From an uncultured Flavobacteriaceae bacterium (GTDB lineage: Bacteria; Bacteroidota; Bacteroidia; Flavobacteriales; Flavobacteriaceae), in contig CANLVG010000002.1 in the NCBI GenBank assembly GCA_947494565.1, positions 124,001-188,000 on the forward strand: a stretch of 64,000 nt of DNA. The letters are read 5' to 3'. Of the stretch, positions 58,474 through 64,000 are shown piece by piece. The translations under genes were made by a program, and so were the position numbers. Below the pieces are notes generated by a model that was not told the origin of the DNA, did not search any database, and saw nothing but the letters and a program-made list of their open reading frames with translations. Position 1 is the first letter of the stretch; every line of letters starts with the position of its first letter.

Positions 58474-58572
58474 TTGCCTCCCTTGGCAGCATTACCTGCC
58501 CAGGTTCATTGGGTATAATCTCAGCCTTTCTTTCTAACGTATTCCGTCATCTAAAAAAGCACCCCTTTGAGA
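58474..58572 (-). ncRNA. TPP riboswitch (THI element)
   Basis: Reading the minus strand: AAAGGGGTGC, a variable arm, then GGCTGAGATTATACCC, AATGAACCTG, GGCAGGTAATGCTG and CCAAGGGAGGCA. These are the conserved THI-box segments (GGGGTGC, GCTGAGA-ACCC, GAACCTG, GGTAAT-C-GC, AGGGA) in the right order. It lies 110 bases upstream of the TonB receptor gene. Downstream, TTGC-CTGAAA / TTTCAG-GCAA (58423-58449) can form a stem-loop that might be the expression platform. Thiamine pyrophosphate binding should switch the receptor and THI5-like genes off. Confidence 0.93.
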
Positions 58573-58679
58573 TGGTGTAAAGATACCACTAGATCTACTA
58601 ATCCTCCCAAGAAAAACAACAAATAATTAACTTTCCTAAAAAGTCAAAACTTCTGGCATCTACGTATCTATACTATCGA

Positions 58680-58687
58680 TATCTTTC
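58680..58687 (+). promoter_or_regulatory. Promoter-like core TATCTTTC
   Basis: One base from the TAnnTTTG consensus, 12 bases before the hybrid kinase ATG at 58699. The leader would be almost absent, so this is tentative. Confidence 0.35.
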
Positions 58688-58698
58688 AAGATCACCCC

Positions 58699-61173
58699 AT
58701 GAATAACAAACCAAAGAACAAGTTTACGGTGAAAATTATTTTGAGCTATGCCGTTCTTGCCTTTTTAGCGGCTGTCTCAGGTTACTTTATTTATACCGAG
58801 ATACGAACCTATACTTCATCGGAAACCGCCCTGGAAAATGACATCAAACTTTTGAAGACAGGCGCTTTTCTTACGGAACTGTATGAAGCGGAGGGCCTCT
58901 CAAAACTGGCACTTCAAACCAAAACAAGAACCAACTTTACCAGCTACACACAAAAAATCGATTCTATCTTTTTACAGATCGACACCCTGAAGCAGCTGAC
59001 CTCAAGTGCGAATCAAAAAACCTTATTGGACAGTGTTCAGACATTACTTAACCAAAAGGTGGCCAACAGCAAAGATCTCATTTCGCTCAAGGTAAATACA
59101 GACCCCAATAGATCTATAGACAAGGCCTTGGAAGAGTTCAAGAAAATGCAGGCCTCCTATGGGAAACTCACGATAGAGAACTTTGAAAAAAATCCGGAAC
59201 AGCTTACCCCGTACAAGAGAAAAGTACTGGCCGATTGGGTGGCCTATCTCAATGCCAATATTCCTGCCGATTCGGCCGCCGTGCCCGATGCCAAAACCAT
59301 TGATTCCATAATCGACGCTTCAAAATCACTTTTGGCCCAAGCGAAGATCAACAATACCAAGACGCAACGATCACTTACCGAAAAGGAAATCGACCTCAGC
59401 CGGAATGATCTAGAACTTTCCAAACAGCTGCAGACCATTATCAGTGCGTTTGAACAAGAAGTCGTAGTCAATACCTATAACGACAATCAAAAGAAACAGG
59501 CTGCCCTAAAACGAAGCATTCGCTTAGCCGGATTCGCAGCCTTGTTAGGCTTGCTCATCGTATCGTTGTTCGCCTTTTTGATCAATCGTGATTTTTGGAA
59601 GATCCAGACCTATCGCCAAAAGTTGGAAAAGGAGAAAAAGTATTCCGAATCCCTGTTAAAAAGTCGCGAACAATTGATTTCAACGGTCAGTCACGATCTT
59701 CGTACTCCCTTGAATACTATAGGAGGATATACGGACCTACTTGAAAACACCGATCTTAACGACAAACAATTAGGATATGTGAAGCATGTCAAATCTGCAT
59801 CGGGCTATGTGGGTAATTTGGTCAATGACCTTTTGGATTTTTCAAAATTGGATGCCGGAAAACTTAATATCGAACAGGTGCCCTTTGTCGCCGCCCATCT
59901 TATTCAAGAAACGGCAGAGAATATCGAAGCCTTGTATCGCGATAAAAAATTAAAACTACATCTTGAAATAGACTCTCAGCTCGACAAACCCGTTTTGGGC
60001 GACCCCTTTCGTATTCGCCAGGTACTCTCTAACCTTATTGGCAACGCATTTAAATTTACAGAGGAAGGTTTTGTAAAAATCAAGGCAAACGGAAAAAGTG
60101 GTAAAGGCAATGCCCTAGAACTAAAAATAACCATTGCCGATACCGGAATCGGTATTGCCAGCGACAAGCAAGAATTGATTTTTAAGGAATTCACCCAAGC
60201 GGAGACGGATACCGAAAAAAGATTCGGAGGGTACGGACTCGGACTAACGATATCCAAAAAGCTGGCCGAATTACTCCATGGCTCCCTTGAATTGACAAGT
60301 AAAGTTAACGAAGGAAGTACGTTCACGTTGACCCTTCCCCTGAAATTGAGTGAGAAGCCTGTGAGGCAAAAGGAAAAAGAGGCGCCCTATATGGCAAAAA
60401 AATTACGCCTTCTTATCATTGATGATGATACTTCGCTTTTGCAGATGTTGAAAGAATTGGCCGAGAGTATGGGTATTGTTGCGCATACGTTCACCAATTT
60501 CCTCAAAGTAGAGCACGACTCACATTTAGATTATGACCTGGTGCTCACCGATATTCAAATGCCCCAAGTGACTGGTTTTGAAGTACTGGACAAACTAAAA
60601 TCAGGATTATACTCCCATTACAAATCACAACCGGTCATTGCAATGACCGGCCGAAGAGACCTTGAACCGGAAGCCTACACCTCTATCGGATTCGATCAGG
60701 TGCTGCAGAAACCGTTCTCTAAAGGCGAACTGGTCGCTGCCCTAAAGCTATTAGGTGTCAACACCGAACAAAAGGTGTTGCAAGAACAACCGGCCCGCCG
60801 GATAAACCATGAATCGGATATTTATAATCTTGACATTATCCATTCGTTTCTTGGGACCAACGAAGATGCGATATTCGATGTCTTGCAGACCTTCTTGAGG
60901 GACACCCGAACCAATATGGAACTACTAAAAGAGGGTATTGCTATCGGCGATTATGCGCACATCAATCAAGTGGCCCATCGAATGCTACCGATGTTCAGGC
61001 AGTTGAAAGTAAATAGCTGTGTCCCTATTCTAGAAACTATGGAGCTAGCTAAAAAACAAACCTTAGGAGACCATGCGCTACAGCAATTACATAAGAAATT
61101 GATACGACATGTCGATGTACTGATTGCTGCTCTGGCAACGCGTTTGGCTACAAGTCCAAGTTATAGTGATTGA
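58699..61173 (+). CDS. Hybrid sensor histidine kinase with receiver and Hpt-like domain
   Basis: An 824-residue membrane kinase. Helices at about 9-27 and 271-290 enclose a large helical periplasmic domain. The HisKA box is STVSHDLRTPLNTIGGY (His near 331), the HATPase has NLIGNAFKFTE, ADTGIGIA and GYGLGLTISKKL. The receiver has IDDDTSLL and VLTDIQMPQ (Asp near 617). The C-terminal helical domain looks like a phosphotransfer module, with His near 759 in VAHRMLPMF. Such phosphorelays feed a separate response regulator. The sigma-54-type regulator gene is convergent and overlaps by 26 bases, making it the likely partner. Confidence 0.88.
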   Translation: MNNKPKNKFTVKIILSYAVLAFLAAVSGYFIYTEIRTYTSSETALENDIKLLKTGAFLTELYEAEGLSKLALQTKTRTNFTSYTQKIDSIFLQIDTLKQLTSSANQKTLLDSVQTLLNQKVANSKDLISLKVNTDPNRSIDKALEEFKKMQASYGKLTIENFEKNPEQLTPYKRKVLADWVAYLNANIPADSAAVPDAKTIDSIIDASKSLLAQAKINNTKTQRSLTEKEIDLSRNDLELSKQLQTIISAFEQEVVVNTYNDNQKKQAALKRSIRLAGFAALLGLLIVSLFAFLINRDFWKIQTYRQKLEKEKKYSESLLKSREQLISTVSHDLRTPLNTIGGYTDLLENTDLNDKQLGYVKHVKSASGYVGNLVNDLLDFSKLDAGKLNIEQVPFVAAHLIQETAENIEALYRDKKLKLHLEIDSQLDKPVLGDPFRIRQVLSNLIGNAFKFTEEGFVKIKANGKSGKGNALELKITIADTGIGIASDKQELIFKEFTQAETDTEKRFGGYGLGLTISKKLAELLHGSLELTSKVNEGSTFTLTLPLKLSEKPVRQKEKEAPYMAKKLRLLIIDDDTSLLQMLKELAESMGIVAHTFTNFLKVEHDSHLDYDLVLTDIQMPQVTGFEVLDKLKSGLYSHYKSQPVIAMTGRRDLEPEAYTSIGFDQVLQKPFSKGELVAALKLLGVNTEQKVLQEQPARRINHESDIYNLDIIHSFLGTNEDAIFDVLQTFLRDTRTNMELLKEGIAIGDYAHINQVAHRMLPMFRQLKVNSCVPILETMELAKKQTLGDHALQQLHKKLIRHVDVLIAALATRLATSPSYSD

Positions 61174-62506
61174 TTCTGTTGTAGAGTGTTTTGCGGGTGA
61201 CCTGAAGTAGTTTTGCGGCCTTCGATTTGTTGAAATTCGTTTTTTTCAGCGCCTTGATAATCCGGTCTTTTTCAAACTCGGATTTCGAAAATCCCTCCAA
61301 GGTGTTGGGCTTGTTTACAGGATGAACCAATTCTTTAGGCAAGGCTTCCGATTGCACTTCATCAGAGGTGGTCAATAAAACCGCTCTTTTAATGACATTT
61401 TGAAGCTCCCGTAAATTTCCGGGCCAATGATACTGATTGAATATTTCCCAGACGACGTCTGAAAATCCGTGTACTTCCTTTTTAAGATCAGCGTTCGCTT
61501 TCTCAAGAAAGTAATCCGCAAAAAAAACAAGATCCTCCAAACGTTCTTCCAAGGAAGGTAAATGGATAGAGAACTCGTTTAGCCTATGATATAGGTCTTC
61601 ACGAAAATCACCTTTTTCAACAGCTTCATGTAAATCTTCATTGGTCGCGGTGATGATACGCACATCGACTTCGATCTCTTTAGTACTGCCTATTCTTTTG
61701 ATCTTTCTTTCTTGTAATGCCCGCAACAACTGTATTTGATTTTCATACGAGAGGTTACCTACCTCATCTAAAAATAAGGTTCCTCCATTTGCTGCCTCAA
61801 AGTTTCCTATCTTATCTTCAACCGCACCTGTAAAACTTCCTTTGAGGTGACCGAAGAATTCGCTCGTCGCCAATTCTTTAGGGATGGCACCACAGTCTAC
61901 CGCAATAAAATTATACTTGCTTCGATGACTATTGTCGTGTATCGCTTTTGCAGTCACTTCCTTGCCAGTACCACTTTCCCCGGTGACCAGTACTGACATA
62001 TCCGTAGGTGCGACCAACTTTATGTACTCATCCAATTTCTTTGATGCCTCACTGATTCCTGTGATTTTCGTATTGGTCTTGTTTTGTCCAGATTCCGAGG
62101 TCTTTGCCAGTGGGGATTTGACAACTTCTTTAATGGATGCTTTGGAGGGGGCATCGAGCGCTTTCTCGATTAATTGTACGATATCATCAGGGGTAAAGGG
62201 TTTCGATATATAGTCGAATGCACCTTTCTTCATAGCATCTACCGCTGAGGCTACCTCCGCATAACCCGTCATTAATATCACCTGGGTTTGAGGATTAACG
62301 GCTTTGATGTCTCCCAGTAACTGAATGCCGTCATAATCAGGCAAACGAAGGTCTGTCAAAACCAAATCGAAATTCATATTCTTGAATTTTGATTTCGCCT
62401 CGGGCGCATTGAAGCTGGTTTGAACGTCGTATCCACGTTTGGTCAAGAAACGCTGCAACATCTGACAGAATGCTGCGTCATCCTCGATAATCAAGATGTT
62501 TGGCAT
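61148..62506 (-). CDS. NtrC-family sigma-54-dependent response regulator
   Basis: A 452-residue activator. The receiver has IEDD and VLTDLRLPDYDG with Asp52. The AAA+ domain has Walker A GESGTGKE near 173, the sigma-54 contact loop GSFTGA, and the Walker B GGTLFLDEVGNL. The C-terminal Fis-type helix-turn-helix is NFNKSKAAKLLQVTRKTLYNRI. It needs phosphorylation, probably through the convergent hybrid kinase, to open sigma-54 promoters. The two small PepSY-like genes just upstream have GG/C-spaced elements that could be such promoters. Confidence 0.93.
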   Translation of the reverse strand: MPNILIIEDDAAFCQMLQRFLTKRGYDVQTSFNAPEAKSKFKNMNFDLVLTDLRLPDYDGIQLLGDIKAVNPQTQVILMTGYAEVASAVDAMKKGAFDYISKPFTPDDIVQLIEKALDAPSKASIKEVVKSPLAKTSESGQNKTNTKITGISEASKKLDEYIKLVAPTDMSVLVTGESGTGKEVTAKAIHDNSHRSKYNFIAVDCGAIPKELATSEFFGHLKGSFTGAVEDKIGNFEAANGGTLFLDEVGNLSYENQIQLLRALQERKIKRIGSTKEIEVDVRIITATNEDLHEAVEKGDFREDLYHRLNEFSIHLPSLEERLEDLVFFADYFLEKANADLKKEVHGFSDVVWEIFNQYHWPGNLRELQNVIKRAVLLTTSDEVQSEALPKELVHPVNKPNTLEGFSKSEFEKDRIIKALKKTNFNKSKAAKLLQVTRKTLYNRINHYNLDL

Positions 62507-62643
62507 AAAAACAAAGTAGTTTTATCTATCTACGTAAAATTAGGACATGAGAGCTATCTCGATTCTAAATTTATCATAAAAGATGTCGAAATCAACCTAT
62601 TTTTCAACACCATCCAGGACCCGAATCTAGGCACATGTCAAAA

Positions 62644-62671
62644 GAAAAAGACCCCACTTTAGGTAGGGTCT
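62644..62671 (-). terminator. Second hairpin in the gap between the regulator and the first PepSY-like gene
   Basis: AGACCC / GGGTCT (62649-62654 and 62666-62671) with an 11-base loop, followed on the minus strand by TTTTTCTTTT. The gap 62507-62805 holds no credible gene; this and the next hairpin are its main features. Confidence 0.6.
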
Positions 62672-62729
62672 ATTTGCACTGGCGAAGTAAATTCAAATGG
62701 TATGATTAGGGGTCAGATTGTTCGATACA

Positions 62730-62760
62730 AAAAAGAAAGGGAATGTTAAACATTCCCTTT
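62730..62760 (-). terminator. Rho-independent terminator of the first PepSY-like gene
   Basis: A 12-bp stem AAAGGGAATGTT / AACATTCCCTTT (62736-62760; loop of about one to four), followed on the minus strand by CTTTTTTG. It starts 46 bases after the stop codon. Confidence 0.75.
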
Positions 62761-62805
62761 CCGACCAAACCAACTTGATACAAAACAAATAACTCAAGTT
62801 TACTC

Positions 62806-63111
62806 TTATAATTCTATCCAGTTACCTTCAGCATCAGCATACAAAGTTCCTGAAGTACCATCTTCCAATGAAACTTCCAACTTGAACTGCTGGGCTTCGT
62901 TTACATAAGCCTTATCGATTGTAGCTGTTGGGTAGTTCTTCGCTACCGCCGCCGTTACCGCTTCCGGTAATTCAGCAACCGCCATCTCTGAAAATTCATC
63001 TTGGGTTGCGGCCGCTTCCGTTGCTACTTCTTCAACAGAAGTCTCGGCATCTTGTGCAAACGTGGTCAAACTTCCAAAAGCTAATGCTACTACTACTATT
63101 ATTTTTTTCAT
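62806..63111 (-). CDS. Small periplasmic PepSY-like protein 1
   Basis: A 101-residue protein. The signal peptide is MKKIIVVVALAFGSLTTFAQ. An acidic Ala/Glu/Thr linker follows (about 21-45), then one PepSY-like unit: ELPEAVTAAVAKNYPTATIDKAYVNEAQQFKLEV and a closing YADAEGNWIEL (only ends quoted as key). ATG 63111 is chosen because the signal peptide starts there. It is a paralogue of the 63421 gene, with a similar ending (LYADAEGNWIE). Function unknown; such small proteins may inhibit or chaperone envelope proteins. A GG-type promoter-like element lies 44 bases upstream. Confidence 0.78.
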   Translation of the reverse strand: MKKIIVVVALAFGSLTTFAQDAETSVEEVATEAAATQDEFSEMAVAELPEAVTAAVAKNYPTATIDKAYVNEAQQFKLEVSLEDGTSGTLYADAEGNWIEL

Positions 63112-63154
63112 GATTTTAATTTTTACGTTCATAATTAAACTTGTCAATTCTATT

Positions 63155-63169
63155 GAAAATATGATACCA
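63155..63169 (-). promoter_or_regulatory. Candidate sigma-54-like element, TGGTATCATATTTTC
   Basis: Compared with TGGCAC-N5-TTGC it keeps the -24 GG and the -12 C but not the G before it. The same kind of element is present ahead of the paralogue at 63783-63797 (11 of 15 bases equal). It lies 44 bases before the start codon. Confidence 0.35.
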
Positions 63170-63232
63170 AAACCATTGATTTTTGTAACTCGCTGAATTT
63201 CAAAACATTATTTCCAAGCCTCATTTTTAGCG

Positions 63233-63250
63233 GTGTATAATTGTGTGTAG
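63233..63250. promoter_or_regulatory. GTGTATAA / GTGTGTAG repeat upstream of PepSY-like gene 1
   Basis: Two GTGTRTAR units exactly ten bases apart, about 65-95 bases upstream of the promoter-like element. They resemble the GTGTGTAA units upstream of the paralogue. Confidence 0.35.
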
Positions 63251-63343
63251 TCATCCCGCGAAACGTGTAAAAAGTAAACGAAAGGATCTAGCCAATTTTA
63301 GGAATATCCTTGATAGGATTATCTTGAATTCGGTATTTGAATT

Positions 63344-63376
63344 AACAAAAAAGCCCTACCAATGAAGGCGGGCTTT
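63344..63376 (-). terminator. Rho-independent terminator of the second PepSY-like gene
   Basis: AAAGCCC / GGGCTTT stem (63350-63356 and 63370-63376) with a 13-base loop, followed on the minus strand by TTTGTTAATTC. It starts 44 bases after the stop codon. Confidence 0.75.
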
Positions 63377-63420
63377 AAACAATCAAACTAACTCGTGTAT
63401 ACGTATACGCCGTATACTAA

Positions 63421-63726
63421 CTACATTTCAATCCAGTTACCTTCGGCATCAGCGTAAAGCTCAACTGCTTCACCATCTTCTTTGGCAACCTCTAATTTGT
63501 ACTGTGCTGCTTCATTCACATAAGCTTTGGAAATTGTCGCACCGGGATGCGCGGCTTCCAATGCTGTGGTAATCGCCTCCGGTAATGCTTCAAGGGCGAT
63601 TTCGGCAAAAGCTTCTTGCTCTTCCATTACTTCAGTTGCTACTGATTCTACCGCAGTTTCTTCTTCTTGTGCAAAAGCAGTCATTGTTCCCAAGGAAAAT
63701 GCTGCCATTAATACTACTTTTTTCAT
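63421..63726 (-). CDS. Small periplasmic PepSY-like protein 2
   Basis: A 101-residue paralogue of the 62806 protein, identical in length and layout: signal peptide (MKKVVLMAAFSLGTMTAFAQ), acidic linker, then ALPEAITTALEAAHPGATISKAYVNEAAQYKLEVAKEDG (ends quoted) and LYADAEGNWIEM. AYVNEA, KLEV and LYADAEGNWIE are the same in both. Each copy has its own terminator and upstream element, so they are separate transcription units. This suggests independent expression of a duplicated gene. Role unknown. Confidence 0.78.
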   Translation of the reverse strand: MKKVVLMAAFSLGTMTAFAQEEETAVESVATEVMEEQEAFAEIALEALPEAITTALEAAHPGATISKAYVNEAAQYKLEVAKEDGEAVELYADAEGNWIEM

Positions 63727-63782
63727 CTTACAGTGTTTTAAAAAATTAGATTTTATTTGTTTTGAAAATCACTTAGATATAT

Positions 63783-63797
63783 GGGAAAATGATGCCA
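63783..63797 (-). promoter_or_regulatory. Candidate sigma-54-like element, TGGCATCATTTTCCC
   Basis: TGGCA at -24 is good; the -12 half (TCCC) is poor. It is similar to the element at 63155-63169 and lies 57 bases before the start codon of PepSY-like gene 2. Confidence 0.35.
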
Positions 63798-63881
63798 TGT
63801 GGGTTTCCTACCTCTCAAAACACTCAATTATCTGAATATCAGTTTATTAGAAAATAAATGTTTGTGAGCTCATTGTATAGC

Positions 63882-63923
63882 AGTGTGTAATTAAACAGAA
63901 AAGTGTGTAAGTCTTACACACTT
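63882..63923. promoter_or_regulatory. AGTGTGTAA direct repeat and 23-bp palindrome
   Basis: AGTGTGTAA occurs at 63882-63890 and 63902-63910, exactly 20 bases apart. The second copy is half of AAGTGTGTAA-GTC-TTACACACTT (63901-63923), a perfect 10-bp dyad. It lies about 100-130 bases upstream of the promoter-like element of PepSY-like gene 2, an enhancer-like distance. The remaining bases to 64000 show no credible gene; the dyad could instead end a gene outside the window. Confidence 0.5.
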
Positions 63924-64000
63924 TAATTTCAGCGAGGTATTGAGGGACAGGGAGTTATACTATAAATTCTATCTTCTCGGGCGGGTCTAAAATTGATTGG

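Noticed and set aside
63929-64000. Minus-strand frame open from the right edge to TGA at 63931-63929 (23 codons) as the tail of another gene
   Set aside because: Too short to judge and with no recognisable end motif; kept only as an alternative explanation for the nearby dyad acting as a terminator.

Overview
The window looks like a chromosomal segment of a marine-type member of the Flavobacteriaceae (Bacteroidota). The signs are promoter cores of the TAnnTTTG type ahead of many genes, proteins with type IX secretion (T9SS) sorting domains, Bacteroidota-restricted families (DUF3098, DUF3127, DUF4271, DUF4296), TonB-dependent outer membrane receptors, and the conserved flavobacterial gene order leuS / ftsX-DUF3098-uppP-truB. 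I see no rRNA, tRNA, CRISPR array, insertion sequence or prophage. Most of the window is housekeeping chromosome, with accessory stretches near 2.5-2.9, 9.4-10.2, 33-43 and 62.5-64 kb.

Layout. 0-9.1 kb: a truncated penicillin-acylase-family gene, an MsbA-like exporter, then a minus-strand block from a PhoB/PhoR-like two-component pair through trmB, a LysE exporter and an alkyltransferase-like protein to an Fe-S/redox group (Mrp ATPase, NifU C-terminal protein, ferredoxin reductase, ferredoxin). A four-helix-bundle cassette with an in-frame stop sits inside that group. 9.4-22.3 kb: two miniature proteins that are almost only a T9SS sorting domain, a LuxE-like acyl-protein synthetase, tyrS, an epimerase, dihydroorotase, two glycosyltransferases, hemD, a saccharopine-dehydrogenase-like enzyme and an Lrp regulator. 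22.3-32.9 kb: a GNAT acetyltransferase, a membrane zinc peptidase, alanine dehydrogenase, leuS (with odd in-frame repeats), a UbiA prenyltransferase, the ftsX-uppP-truB operon, a TonB-like protein and a thioredoxin-like protein.

33-43 kb is the most distinctive region. A TetR-type regulator leads a five-gene operon: an ABC-exporter-like protein whose ATPase motifs are strongly degenerate, a HlyD adaptor, a TolC-like outer membrane protein and a YitT protein. Divergent from it lie two small secreted proteins, and beyond the operon end lies a small cytosolic protein. All three small proteins share a DG-x-x-F motif block. Near-identical palindromes with the core AGTATTACT sit at the tetR promoter, at the divergent promoter, and upstream of the distant cytosolic gene. 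I read this as one regulon. Next to it are a divergent CutA-like protein, small membrane proteins, and a LysR regulator facing an SbtA-type bicarbonate transporter.

44.9-55 kb: a tightly overlapping operon of two DNA alkylation-repair genes (tag, alkD-like) around two envelope proteins; aat; a short-chain fatty acid transporter; a DUF3127 protein with an SSB-like acidic tail; a methyltransferase; a flavin reductase-like protein; a histidine kinase overlapping a zinc-ribbon membrane protein; a HIT protein; greA; and a Rieske-like lipoprotein lacking one ligand. 55-58.6 kb: a clear TPP riboswitch controls a TonB-dependent receptor and a leaderless NMT1/THI5-like protein, so this is a thiamine or thiamine-precursor module. 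58.7-64 kb: a hybrid histidine kinase convergent with a sigma-54-type response regulator, followed by two paralogous small periplasmic PepSY-like proteins with similar upstream elements.

All calls come from reading translations and motifs by eye; no search was run.
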